64,000 bases of DNA from Caldora sp965222765 (GCA_965222765.1 CBDCVG010000053.1:13294-77293); one strand, 5' to 3'; counted from the stretch's first letter, positions 1-8,760 are shown. Notes: generated by a model from the letters alone, not told the origin. Made by a program: numbers and translations.

Positions 1-624
1 TGATTTTACGTTGGCTATAATGCCGGAAATTCCTAGAAATATCTCAGAGTGACAGAAGAAAGCTATGACATAAAGCAGCCAAGAAACACCAGTATCTTCA
101 CCTTTGAGAACCACAATTAGTGCTTGAGTGCCTGCCAGTGTACCAGCATCAAAGTTTCCCTGTTTAAACTGTGGGGTAATTTTGGTATCAATAATGTTGG
201 TGACTTCAGCATCAGGCAAAATTTCTGTAATACCGTAACCAGTTTCAATTTCCACCCGGCGCTCACCTTGGGAAATCAAAAACAGTATGCCATTATTTTT
301 ATCTTGCTTGCCAATTCTCCAGTGATTAAACAATGCTGTGGTAAATGCTTTAGGAGAATCATACAAAGCAGTTTGTGGGACTGTAACTACAGCAATTTCT
401 GTACCATTTTCCGCCTCCAACTCAGAAATCAATTGATTGAGTTGAGCTTCTGCCTCATCACTGAGAATCTCTGCCATATCCGTTACCCAACTGCCATTTA
501 GCTGCCGAGGATTGGGTACTTCTTGGACAGTGAGAGCTTGACTGGTAAGGGGTGTAAGTAGAGTGGCAAGACACAAAGGACTTACCCAAAGGGTATGCTT
601 AATTTGGCGTGCTAATCCTTTCAT
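1..624 (-). CDS. TPM-domain (YgcG-like) protein, 5' part only
   Basis: The frame is open from an ATG at 624 to the window edge (208 codons), so the 3' end lies outside. The start is preceded by GGAGACT, a good ribosome binding site. Residues 1-30 form a signal peptide (basic KGLARQIK, then a hydrophobic stretch ending near SQALT). The next 150 residues match the TPM domain (PF04536): a segment like VTDMAEILSDEAEAQLNQ, then NGTEIAVVTVP, ISQGERRVEIETGYG and LPDAEV. The family is exported and membrane-associated; members are linked to photosystem II repair (TLP18.3) or are of unknown role. A hydrophobic stretch begins near residue 180. Domain call is secure; function is not. Confidence 0.8.
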   Translation of the reverse strand, partial: MKGLARQIKHTLWVSPLCLATLLTPLTSQALTVQEVPNPRQLNGSWVTDMAEILSDEAEAQLNQLISELEAENGTEIAVVTVPQTALYDSPKAFTTALFNHWRIGKQDKNNGILFLISQGERRVEIETGYGITEILPDAEVTNIIDTKITPQFKQGNFDAGTLAGTQALIVVLKGEDTGVSWLLYVIAFFCHSEIFLGISGIIANVKS

Positions 625-913
625 TACTGGAGTCTCCTGAATCAAAATTTCTCTAAGCCTTACCTGTAATCTTCTACAGGGGTTATCTATGTCATTCCAG
701 AAAATTGGTAATTGGTTAAAGTCAATAGTCAGTAACTAAGCTCTTAAGTTCGTCTATCTGCTGTTACTTATTGCACTTGTTGATCTTTCAACTGAAGTCT
801 GGGTAACTTTTTCCTCAAATAAGAAAGTAATAGCTGGCTTATTGATATACAGGAATGGCATGTTCACCTGCTTCTGTTGCTTATTGCTTTGTACTTCTAC
901 CTCACTCAGTACG

Positions 914-1578
914 ATGAAATTTCGTGAATTTTTAGTACATCTGAAAGCTGTAGCCAAGGAGCATGGCGTATCTAATGCCGAATTGGAGGTTCTGGCTCTA
1001 GCAATGGAAGGGAGATCTACCGCTGCGATCGCTAAAAGTATCGGTATTAGTGGTGATGCTGTGCGCAAAAGGTTCAGTGAAGTTTACCAAAAATTTCAGA
1101 TTGGAGGCAGAGGTCCGGTTAAGCTGACTAAACTACAACAACTCCTCATGTTTCGCTATCAAGCTCAGCTCAAAACCCAGATCGAATCAATTTTGCGCAG
1201 TGGAGAGTTGGCAGGAATTTACCTTCAACCGCGATTCGTCTCACACCGAATTCTTTGAATCGGTGTTGAGATGAATCGCGGGCAAAGTTTTGGAAGATAA
1301 CGAGTCAATCAATTCGTAGAAAGAAAGGTTCATTACGTCGCCTAAAAGCGATTAAAAAACTAGGAATTAAACACCAATTATGTCGTCAAAGACGAGTCAC
1401 TGAAAAGCTCACACTTACTCGTAGAGAAGTGTGAGTACGTCACCAAGAAGGGTATGAAGCATATGGTGAATTCTTCAAACGCATTGGAGCAGAACCTCAT
1501 CAAAGTTGCTTGCTACTCACTAGCCAAGAAAAACTTAGCGAAATTTCCTTACTTTGCCGCCAGCAGTTATGGAAGTAA
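914..1578 (+). pseudogene. remnant of an HTH/NB-ARC STAND ATPase
   Basis: From the ATG at 914, about 90 residues form the helix-turn-helix found at the N-terminus of cyanobacterial STAND ATPases (AAIAKSIGISGDAVRKR, then EVYQKFQIGGRGP). The same motif opens the intact NACHT protein at 33460 (VYKKFSIGGRGP). The frame stops at 1258. From about 1435, in another frame, RHQEGYEAYGEFFKRIGAEP and HQSCLLLTSQEK resemble the stretch that follows Walker B in NB-ARC proteins; it stops at 1578. The P-loop and everything downstream are missing. A hairpin-bounded segment (1231-1435) sits between the two parts. The HTH part might still be translated as a 115-residue protein. Confidence 0.55.
1231..1435. mobile_element. 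hairpin-bounded segment, possible MITE
   Basis: An imperfect inverted repeat of about 22 bp (arms 1231-1252 and 1258-1279, starting GCGATTCGTCTCA) opens the segment. A perfect 9-bp stem (CTCACACTT at 1408-1416 with AAGTGTGAG at 1427-1435) closes it. It separates the two pieces of the ATPase remnant. Subterminal hairpins at both ends are usual for IS200/IS605-type non-autonomous elements, but no transposase or second copy is visible here, so the boundaries are inferred. Confidence 0.35.
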
Positions 1579-1810
1579 CTAATCACTGGAGTTTAGACTA
1601 GTTCCCGGTGTGAAAGATTGGTTCATGGTTCGAGGTTCGGGGTTCGGAGTTGTAAATTCGGAGTTGTTTTTTTTGTTTCGAGTTATTCAGAAGCGATAGA
1701 TTGTTATCGGCTTCCCTTAACTCCGAACTCCGAACTACTCACCATTCGCTCATAGCGAATCCCCAATTTTTTGGTCCAAATGCTTCACCCGAAACAATAA
1801 CTTCCATCCT
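1579..1810. other. gene-free spacer with TTCGGAGTT repeats
   Basis: No credible gene. The stretch holds several copies of TTCGGAGTT (about 1645-1670) and the reverse complement AACTCCGAA (about 1719-1735), which could fold into a long imperfect hairpin at the end of ispG. It may act as a terminator; this is inference. Confidence 0.35.
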
Positions 1811-3028
1811 CTATGGATCAACCCACCGCCCGTCAGCTTTGATTAAATTAATCAATTCCTCCACACCTCGGGTTTCTGGAACTCTTTTAATTTCCTCTCT
1901 TCCCCGATATAGAGAAATATAACCGGGCTGTTTACCAACATAACCATAGTCAGCATCTGCCATTTCACCAGGACCATTCACAATACAGCCCATTACTGCT
2001 ATATCTAAACCAGTTAGGTGCTTGGTAGCGTCCCGGACTTGGTGCAATACTTCTTCTAAGTTAAATAAAGTACGACCGCAGGAAGGACAAGCAACATACT
2101 CTACCATCGTTTTCCGCAGTCCCAAAGCTTGCAGAATACTGTAGCAAACAGGTATTTCTTTCTCGGGAGCTTCGGTGAGGGAGACGCGGATAGTATCACC
2201 AATACCTTCAGCCAAAAGAGTCGCAATGCCAGCGGTAGACTTGATGCGCCCATATTCTCCATCCCCAGCTTCTGTAACACCTAAATGCAAGGGGTAATCC
2301 ATACCCAAGGCATCCATCCGTTGTACCATGAGGCGATAGGCTGCTAGCATTACTGGTACTCGCGAGGCTTTGAGGGAAATTACCAAGTTGTAGAAGTCCA
2401 ATGACTCACAAAGGCGAATAAATTCTAGGGCAGATTCCACCATTCCTTCTGGAGTATCACCGTAGGTAAACAGCATCCGTTCAGCAAGGGAACCGTGGTT
2501 GACGCCGATGCGCATGGCTTTACCCTGCTCCCGGAGAGAAACTACCAATGGTTCCAAAGTTTCACGGATTTTGTTGCCAATTTCCTCAAATTCCTCTTGG
2601 GTGTATTCCGTGCGCTCAAATTTTGGCTTCTCAAAAACATACAACCCAGGATTAATCCGCACCTTATCAACGTGCTTGGCAACTTCTAGGGCAATTTTCA
2701 TGCCGTTGTGATGGACATCAGCTACTAGTGGTACGATTTGGTAAGTCTGGGCTAATTTCTCCTTGATTTGAGCTAAAGCTTTAGCATGACCGATACTAGG
2801 TACAGTAACGCGAACAATCTCGCAGCCCGCTTCATGAAGACGGCGAATAGCAGCAACCGAACCATCTATATCTAGGGTGTCTTCATTAATCATCGATTGC
2901 ACCACTACGGGGTTGTTACCACCAATAGTGGCACTACCAACTTGTACAGGTCGGGTCTTGCGCCGATGAATGGTAGTATCGATGGGTGTTGCCTTAGGGG
3001 CAGTTGGAGGCGTGATCAGTGTTTGCAT
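1811..3028 (-). CDS. ispG: 4-hydroxy-3-methylbut-2-enyl diphosphate synthase
   Basis: This iron-sulfur enzyme of the MEP isoprenoid pathway reductively converts MEcPP to HMBPP in the cytosol, with electrons from ferredoxin in cyanobacteria. The 405-residue length is normal for cyanobacterial GcpE. Visible marks: VVQSMINEDTLDIDGSVAAI near the N-terminus of the TIM barrel, RINPGL, IGVNHGSL, and the C-terminal cluster ligands CPSCGRTLF and MGCIVNGPGE. The ATG at 3028 begins MQTLITPPT. It stands alone; the upstream side carries a small repeat element. No break seen. Confidence 0.97.
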   Translation of the reverse strand: MQTLITPPTAPKATPIDTTIHRRKTRPVQVGSATIGGNNPVVVQSMINEDTLDIDGSVAAIRRLHEAGCEIVRVTVPSIGHAKALAQIKEKLAQTYQIVPLVADVHHNGMKIALEVAKHVDKVRINPGLYVFEKPKFERTEYTQEEFEEIGNKIRETLEPLVVSLREQGKAMRIGVNHGSLAERMLFTYGDTPEGMVESALEFIRLCESLDFYNLVISLKASRVPVMLAAYRLMVQRMDALGMDYPLHLGVTEAGDGEYGRIKSTAGIATLLAEGIGDTIRVSLTEAPEKEIPVCYSILQALGLRKTMVEYVACPSCGRTLFNLEEVLHQVRDATKHLTGLDIAVMGCIVNGPGEMADADYGYVGKQPGYISLYRGREEIKRVPETRGVEELINLIKADGRWVDP

Positions 3029-3154
3029 AAACTTTTTGCTGACTTCTGTAGGGAGAATATCAGGTATTTAGTGCTATTTATTAGATTGTTACAAATATGA
3101 GAGTTGGATGGTAGTAGGGGTAGTTTCTTCCGGGGTTGGCTTTTTCATCACCAT

Positions 3155-3260
3155 GCTAGAGCAGCGCGGCGGAAATAACCCACCAGGAAAGAGATCGATA
3201 GCATCCTTACTCTATAAGCATTCTTAATTCTTAATTGTTAATTTCGCACGGCGGTACTAG
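3155..3260. repeat. MITE family 3 copy (CTAGxGCAGCGCGG ends)
   Basis: An element of about 106 bp runs from CTAGAGCAGCGCGGCGGAAA to CGCACGGCGGTACTAG, with inverted ends and an internal TTAATTC heptamer run. Related copies are at 32499-32603 and, inverted, at 58640-58751; partial copies are at 8801-8838 and 43886-43932. It overlaps the 3' end of the gene at 3231. No transposase inside. Confidence 0.7.
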
Positions 3261-3503
3261 GGTATTGAATATTTGCTCAGTTAAGGAATAATAGTAGTTT
3301 TGATTAATTTCCAGGATGCTCTGAGCAAACTCCACTGCAGTTGAAGATATTCGACTAGTTGGAATTCGTTTGAACAGATCTAGCGTATTTGTGGTCGATA
3401 CCATCGCCAAACGCTCTAACCAAATACGGGATCCCTCAGAACTGAATTGCGCTGCTTTACAGAATGCATCCAGTGTTTTCAGGGGTTTTTGTCGCGATCG
3501 CAT
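3231..3503 (-). CDS. hypothetical protein, possible HipA-like C-terminal fragment
   Basis: 90 codons from an ATG embedded in a HIP1 site (ATGCGATCGC), with no obvious ribosome binding site. The core (RIWLERLAMVSTTNTLDLF, then RIPTSRISSTAVEFAQSIL) loosely recalls the C-terminal end of HipA-type kinases, but I am not sure of this. The last nine residues (LVPPCEINN) and the stop are supplied by the repeat element at 3155-3260, so the natural C-terminus has probably been replaced. It may be a gene fragment rather than a working gene. Confidence 0.4.
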   Translation of the reverse strand: MRSRQKPLKTLDAFCKAAQFSSEGSRIWLERLAMVSTTNTLDLFKRIPTSRISSTAVEFAQSILEINQNYYYSLTEQIFNTLVPPCEINN

Positions 3504-3529
3504 CTAGGACTAAACCTTTGCCTAGGGCT

Positions 3530-3790
3530 CTAAATCTTGCCTTCAAACCACTGGTACCAAATTATGTTACCTAATACATTAACAGTCAAGGTGATACCTC
3601 CTCCACCCCAACCCAGCATAGGATTGTAACCATTACGGCTGAGGTTCTTCATCCATAAATGGGTGAGCTCAGTAGACACTAACTGATCTGCGACGAGGGG
3701 AAAGAGGTACATTAGAGCTGCACCAAAGATAAGCCAGCCTACCATAGAGGTCAGAAGAAAGATGGTCTTGGCTGTAGATTGGCTACCCAT
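3530..3790 (-). CDS. small membrane protein of unknown function
   Basis: 86 residues from ATG 3790; a GTG at 3802 inside a HIP1 site would add MRSL. Two hydrophobic spans are visible: TIFLLTSMVGWLIFGAALMY near residues 10-30 and a second near LTVNVLGNIIWYQWF at the C-terminus, with a Gly-rich GWGGGG between them. I do not recognise a family. It lies 26 bp upstream of the fragment at 3231-3503 in the same direction, so the two could share a transcript. Confidence 0.5.
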   Translation of the reverse strand: MGSQSTAKTIFLLTSMVGWLIFGAALMYLFPLVADQLVSTELTHLWMKNLSRNGYNPMLGWGGGGITLTVNVLGNIIWYQWFEGKI

Positions 3791-3911
3791 AAGCGATCGC
3801 ACTTAATAACTAACGTTGAGATTAGTATAGAGGATGCATTACTCAGTGTAGGTATCGTAAATTTTTAATAAACATATAGTCATTCATAGTCATTTATGTC
3901 ATAATGTGGAC

Positions 3912-3992
3912 ATGAAGCTTTCAGAATATGCCAAAAAAGTAGGAGTGAGTTATAGAACCGCCTGGAGGTGGTGGAAACAAGGGACTAACTAA
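3912..3992 (+). pseudogene. IS607 TnpA N-terminal remnant
   Basis: ATG 3912 opens MKLSEYAKKVGVSYRTAWRW, the MerR-like DNA-binding start of IS607 serine recombinases, and then stops after 26 codons. About 40 bp downstream (about 3991-4041) one frame reads RLSTEKSIAELTSNGQ and stops just before tnpB, like a TnpA C-terminus. Roughly 150 codons, including the catalytic serine domain, are deleted. Confidence 0.7.
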
Positions 3993-4041
3993 GGTTATCA
4001 ACGGAGAAGAGCATAGCTGAATTAACATCTAATGGACAGTA

Positions 4042-5266
4042 ATGTTACTAGCAGAAAGACACATTATTAAGAAAGGACATCGATTTTGGACCCAGATAGA
4101 TAATTTATCTTGGCAGTCCAAAAATCTTTACAACTCAGCTAATTATATAATTCGTCAAAACTTTATTTATGGCTATGGCTATTTGACTTATAATCAGATG
4201 GCTTCACTGATGAAAACAAAGGAGCAATATCAAGCCTTACCCGCTAAAGTTTCACAGCAAATATTAAGAGCATTACACCGTAACTGGAAATCATTTTTGG
4301 CAGCATCATCAGAATTTAAGACTAATCCTAATAAGTTTCTCGGAAAACCGAAAATCCCCGGTTATAAAGATAAAAACAAAGGGAGAAATCTTTTAGTTTA
4401 TACAATTCAAGCTCTGAGTAAAGTCGCCCTAAAACAGGGTTTGGTTAAACTATCGGGGACTTCAATCGAGTTGACTACTAGAGTTGCTAACTCTCTAGCT
4501 GAAGTGAGAATTGTCCCCAAATGTGATTGTTATGTAATCGAGGTTACTTTATGAGAAAAATGAACAGTTCTTAGTTCCTAATGAGAAGATAGCCGCCCTA
4601 GATTTGGGGGTAGATAATTTGATGGCTGTAACTTCAAATCAACCGGATTTTACTCCTTTGTTGATTAATGGCAGACCCTTAAAAAGCCTGAACCAATTTT
4701 ATAACCAACGTCGTGCTTTCTTACAATCTAGATTACCAGGTAATCGTCAAACTTCTCAAAGAATTCACCGTCTAACTCGCTGTCGCAATCAGAAAGTAGA
4801 TGATTATCTTCACAAGGCTAGTCGTTATTTAGTTAATCTCTTGACACAGCAACAAATTACCACTTTAGTTATTGGCAATAATCTCGGCTGGAAACAAGAG
4901 ATAAACTTAGGGAAAGTCAATAACCAAAAATTTGTGACTATCCCCCATGCTCGATTAATTGACATGATTACTTACAAATGTCAATTAGTAGGAATACATG
5001 TGATTCTTCAAGAAGAATCCTATACTAGTGCTTCTAACTTTTTCAATAATGATCCGCTCCCAGTTTATGGACAGATAACTGAAAAACCAGTTTTTTCAGG
5101 AAAAAGAATAAAGCGAGGTTTATATCGTACAGATGGAGGATTTCTCTGTCAATCCGATGTGATGGGTTCCTACAATATTTTAAGAAAAGCATTCCCAAAT
5201 GCGTTTACTCGCTATGGGATAGAGAGGTGCGTAGTTCACCCCAGGAGAATTAATCTCTCAAAGTGA
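4042..5266 (+). pseudogene. tnpB: TnpB RuvC-like nuclease, frameshifted
   Basis: TnpB is the RNA-guided RuvC-fold nuclease of IS200/IS605 and IS607 elements. The N-terminal 170 codons (YNSANYIIRQNF, GKPKIPGYKDK) end at a TGA at 4551-4553. The other frame continues as YEKNEQFLVPNEKIAALDLG, so an extra T in the TTT run at 4548-4550 explains the break. The second part carries LDLGVDN (first RuvC Asp), QEESYTSASNF (Glu) and QSDVMGSYNI (last Asp). It belongs to the cyanobacterial subgroup without the Cys4 zinc finger (FSGKRIKRGLYR replaces it). Restored length is near 407 residues. Confidence 0.85.
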
Positions 5267-5332
5267 AAGTGAAAGGAATTTCTGAAATGAAATTCAGTCT
5301 GTCTATATTTGACTATACTTTTACCAACTATC

Positions 5333-7021
5333 TTACCTCTGTTTATCCTTGGCTGGAAATTTCAAGTTTGCCCAAGTCTGCTGTTCAGTAGTGGTAACAT
5401 CAGTTTCAGAAGCTTCTGATGAAGACTCCTGTGTTTCTACAGCTGTTGTTGATGCCAGCACTTGCTCCTCTGAAACTGCTGAGCTGACACTAGTAGCAGC
5501 AGCTTTCAAGGTTAGCTGAATAGTTTGAATATCACCTTCACTCGCTGCGTTTTTCAAATCCCGTTTAAAGTGAGCATTTTTAATTGCTTCTTCTTCCGAG
5601 CGAGAACTGGTATTGAAACATTTTTCCAAAGCTTCGTTGATCCCGATGCGGCGAGACATTGTCCGATACTGACGTTCTGTGTCTAGCAGCTTTGCCATTA
5701 GTTCTAGATGCATGGCATCATCACCACAAATTTCTTCTAAAACCTGCCATTCATCACTGCCTAAAAGACGATTATCTGCTCCCGGACGGGGATCATTGAA
5801 AGTTTTGCCAGTGACTTTTTTATAGATACGGGGTAAGCTGTCATCAAATTCGTGTTTTTCTTCTAACCAGATACGACGAATTGCACTAAGTTCTTCTTCG
5901 GTAATTAGGGTAATATTCCGCATCTCTTCTGGACCATCGCTACGAATTTTGGTTTGAGCTTCTAAAACTCGTCGCAGCCAATGTTCTCGCCATTTTTTAG
6001 TATAAGGCCCAGGAATTGGTTCTACTGAAGTTTTGCCTTTGTTGTTGCGCTCAAACAATTCTACTTTGCCGTAGATGCGACGAAAGTCTCTGCGATCGTG
6101 ATCTTCCTGGAGATCTAACTCGTTGCGGATATCTAGTAGAGGCTGCATCCATTCTTTTTCTTCATCATTTTGGATCATCGCCTCCATCGATCTATCTTTA
6201 TTTACCATCGTACAAACCCAGCAGCCAAAGCGGGAATCACCGCAGCTAGGCGTAGAAGTATCAATTACCAGAGGACATTCATTGTCTGCTGTTGCACCCC
6301 GGTACATAGTAAATAAGTCTTTATTACTGTTTCCCCAAGGATTCTCCCACTGATTCAGGTAAATCCAAACTTCATCATTACGCCAGTCTTCTATTGGGGT
6401 ATAAACTAGAGAGTTGGGTAAGCTTTTATTCGGACTAAGGCGATTGCGTACTCTACCTTCTTGATGCTTTGCCATAGTAGCTGCACGCTTAGAGCTTTCG
6501 GCTTTGCGAGTACCTAAAACCAGAATAGTTTCACCGCTGACTCGAACCATCTCACGGATGAAATGATTAGCAGGATTGATTTTCAGACGTACCGTACACC
6601 AACGAAACTGGTTGCGGGGCGCTGGGTAGCCTTTACCAATGAGATTTACCCAAAATGTGTCTTGAACCGCTGGTTGGAGTAGATGGGGTACTATAGGAAT
6701 TTCTTGCTCTTGAGCTGCTATTTTCATGCGCTCTAAGGAGTTGCGTACCCAGGCAGATACAATTGGGTTCTCTACCAACGTGTCTGTACTGATGACATTA
6801 ATCTTCTTAACCCGCTTTTTTAGTGGGAGAGCTGCGATCGCATTCCAAATTAGTTGTAGAACTGTAGTACTATCCTTGCCCCCGCTATATCCGATAACCC
6901 AAGGAATTGCATCTAGACAGTATAATTCTTGAATTTCAGTGGTGAGAGCTTCGATATCTGCCACCAACTCACTAACTGTGCGCTTCTGTTGCTGGTTTTC
7001 TCGCTGTTGGGATTTCTTCAT
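5333..7021 (-). CDS. dndC: DNA phosphorothioation sulfurtransferase DndC
   Basis: DndC is the PP-loop ATPase that, with DndD and DndE, places sulfur in the DNA backbone, taking sulfur from a DndA/IscS desulfurase. The 562-residue protein has the adenylating P-loop SGGKDST at 46-52, QFRWCTVRLKINP near 140, and a Cys set (CPLVIDTSTPSCGDSRFGCW, CTMVNKD) that fits an iron-sulfur site. The C-terminal 60 residues are Ser/Thr/Glu-rich and probably disordered. It is transcribed away from dndB across a 133-bp gap. dndD and dndE, which normally follow dndC, are absent; the dead IS607 element lies there instead. Confidence 0.93.
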   Translation of the reverse strand: MKKSQQRENQQQKRTVSELVADIEALTTEIQELYCLDAIPWVIGYSGGKDSTTVLQLIWNAIAALPLKKRVKKINVISTDTLVENPIVSAWVRNSLERMKIAAQEQEIPIVPHLLQPAVQDTFWVNLIGKGYPAPRNQFRWCTVRLKINPANHFIREMVRVSGETILVLGTRKAESSKRAATMAKHQEGRVRNRLSPNKSLPNSLVYTPIEDWRNDEVWIYLNQWENPWGNSNKDLFTMYRGATADNECPLVIDTSTPSCGDSRFGCWVCTMVNKDRSMEAMIQNDEEKEWMQPLLDIRNELDLQEDHDRRDFRRIYGKVELFERNNKGKTSVEPIPGPYTKKWREHWLRRVLEAQTKIRSDGPEEMRNITLITEEELSAIRRIWLEEKHEFDDSLPRIYKKVTGKTFNDPRPGADNRLLGSDEWQVLEEICGDDAMHLELMAKLLDTERQYRTMSRRIGINEALEKCFNTSSRSEEEAIKNAHFKRDLKNAASEGDIQTIQLTLKAAATSVSSAVSEEQVLASTTAVETQESSSEASETDVTTTEQQTWANLKFPAKDKQR

Positions 7022-7082
7022 TTTAAACTTGATACAACAGTACTCCCATACAATTTAAGTATTGCACATTGTCTAAGTTTTT

Positions 7083-7157
7083 AAAAACTAGTGTCAAAAT
7101 ATGCAATTTTTACCTATAGTTTTTATAAACTAGTATTATTTTTCTAAAACTATAGTG
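7083..7157. promoter_or_regulatory. repeated AAACTAG/AAACTATAG boxes between dndC and dndB
   Basis: The 133-bp divergent gap has four related boxes: AAAAACTAGTGT (7083-7094), the inverted CTATAGTTTTTA (7114-7125), AAACTAGTATTA (7127-7138) and AAAACTATAGTG (7146-7157). The last overlaps the dndB GTG start. DndB is known as a transcriptional repressor of dnd genes in Streptomyces and Salmonella, so these boxes are candidate operators. The repeats are seen; the role is inferred. Confidence 0.45.
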
Positions 7158-8759
7158 AAAGATAGTGTAACTCCCCCAACTAAAGACCTTGCCAGCCAAA
7201 TCTTAGAGCAGGAAAGCCAAGAGCGACAGGCACTAGCCCTACTCCTGGAGCGGCATTTAGCGAGAAATGATCAACTCCTAGTGCAGAAAACCAAGATGGG
7301 TAGTACAGAAGCGTTTATTGGCGCAGTTACCCTAGAGTGGTTAGCCATTAGAGTACGTTTTGCTTCTCAACTACCCCTGTTTCAACAAAAGTTTGACCCT
7401 CAAACCAATAACATAGTGAGGGATGCAGAAACAATTGAAGAGCTTCAGCAGCGTCCTCTCGATTGGTCTCGTCAAGCACCTTTAGCACAATACCTTGCAG
7501 CACGAAAGACTCACAAGTTTCCTGCAGTTTTGGTGGTTCTTAGCTCCCGGTGGGTAGATGAACCTAAGGCTACTCAATGGGATCAATACAGACGCGCTCT
7601 CACCTCAGCTGCTGAGTTCACAGCTTTAGATAAAGATGGGACAGTAGGATTACTGGATGTCTCAGAAAATGTTTCTATTTTCGCCTTAGATGGTCAACAC
7701 AGACTCATGGGCATCCAAGGTCTAATGGAGTTAATTAAAACAGGTAGGCTTCAGAAGTATAACAAAGCCAAGAAACCGGCAGGCTCAGTCATTACTATGG
7801 ATGACTTGACTAAAGAATATCAAGTAGAGCCTGCTTATCTCCAAAGTTTAGCCCACGAAAAGATTGGTATTGAGTTTGTTCCTGCGGTTGTCCAAGGAGA
7901 AACCCGTGAAGAAGCACGACGGCGAGTGAGATCTATCTTTGCTCATGTCAACTTAATGGCTATTAGGTTGAGTAAAGGACAACTGGCTTTGCTTAATGAA
8001 GATGATGGTTTCTCCATTGTTGCCAGAAAAATTGCGGTGACTCATCCCCTACTCAAAGAGTTGGAGAAACGTAATCCCCGTGTCAATTGGGATAGTGCAA
8101 CAGTAGCAGCTAAGTCAACAGTTTTGACTACCCTGCAAGCTCTTAAGGATATGTCTGAGCTGTATTTGGGGTATAAATTCCTTCATTGGAAGCCTTCAGA
8201 AAAAGGTCTAATTCCAATGCGTCCTGAGGATCAGGAATTGGAAAGGGGGTTAGAGGAGTTTAAAGCGTTTTTCGATTATTTAGCAAGTCTACCTAGCTAT
8301 CAAAAACTCGAGGCTGGCACAGAAACTCCTCAGTTGAGGCGGTTTAGTCATGAGAGAGGAGCCGGAGAAGGCAATTTACTTTTCCGTCCCGTTGGACAAG
8401 TTGCTCTAGCTCAGGCTCTGGGAATTTTGGTATTTCAAAAAGGCTTATCCTTGGAAAGTATTTTTGAGAAACTGCGGCAATATGACACCGAAGGTGGCTT
8501 TAGTAGAATGGATGCTCCTCAGTCTCCCTGGTATGGAGTTTTGTATGATCCCAATCGCAAGCGGGTGTTAGTTTCTGGACGAGATTTAGCGACTAAGCTG
8601 ATTGTGTATATGCTGGGGTGTATTCAAGATAATTTAGAACGTGCAGAACTGCGCATAGCTGTCGCTGATGCGAGAGCTGTAGGGAGAAATCAAGCAATGA
8701 GTTTTGAGGGTAAATTTGTGAAGCCAAAGGAAGTAGGACTACCGCCTGTCCTGACGTGA
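7155..8759 (+). CDS. dndB: DndB-type DGQHR-domain protein
   Basis: 534 residues from GTG 7155. DGQHR at 179-183 is the signature of the DndB/DGQHR family (DNA sulfur modification protein B), with supporting HVNLMAIRLSKGQ near 260. DndB binds DNA and controls dnd expression and modification density. This copy is much longer than the usual 350-380 residues; the extra part (FKAFFDYLASL, LFRPVGQVALAQALG, ILVFQKGLSLESIF) is C-terminal and may be a second domain. An AT-rich leader with repeated boxes precedes it. It is the divergent partner of dndC. The start is uncertain: no strong ribosome binding site is visible. Confidence 0.85.
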   Translation: MKDSVTPPTKDLASQILEQESQERQALALLLERHLARNDQLLVQKTKMGSTEAFIGAVTLEWLAIRVRFASQLPLFQQKFDPQTNNIVRDAETIEELQQRPLDWSRQAPLAQYLAARKTHKFPAVLVVLSSRWVDEPKATQWDQYRRALTSAAEFTALDKDGTVGLLDVSENVSIFALDGQHRLMGIQGLMELIKTGRLQKYNKAKKPAGSVITMDDLTKEYQVEPAYLQSLAHEKIGIEFVPAVVQGETREEARRRVRSIFAHVNLMAIRLSKGQLALLNEDDGFSIVARKIAVTHPLLKELEKRNPRVNWDSATVAAKSTVLTTLQALKDMSELYLGYKFLHWKPSEKGLIPMRPEDQELERGLEEFKAFFDYLASLPSYQKLEAGTETPQLRRFSHERGAGEGNLLFRPVGQVALAQALGILVFQKGLSLESIFEKLRQYDTEGGFSRMDAPQSPWYGVLYDPNRKRVLVSGRDLATKLIVYMLGCIQDNLERAELRIAVADARAVGRNQAMSFEGKFVKPKEVGLPPVLT

Positions 8760-8760
8760 A

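Larger units (their letters stand above)
3912..5266 (+). mobile_element. defective IS607-type insertion sequence
   Basis: Gene order tnpA (serine-recombinase remnant) then tnpB is the IS607 arrangement. tnpA keeps only its two ends; tnpB has a frameshift. The outer limits cannot be set because IS607 elements lack inverted repeats; 3912-5266 is the coding extent. The 3' limit is under 70 bp from the end of dndC. Confidence 0.75.
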
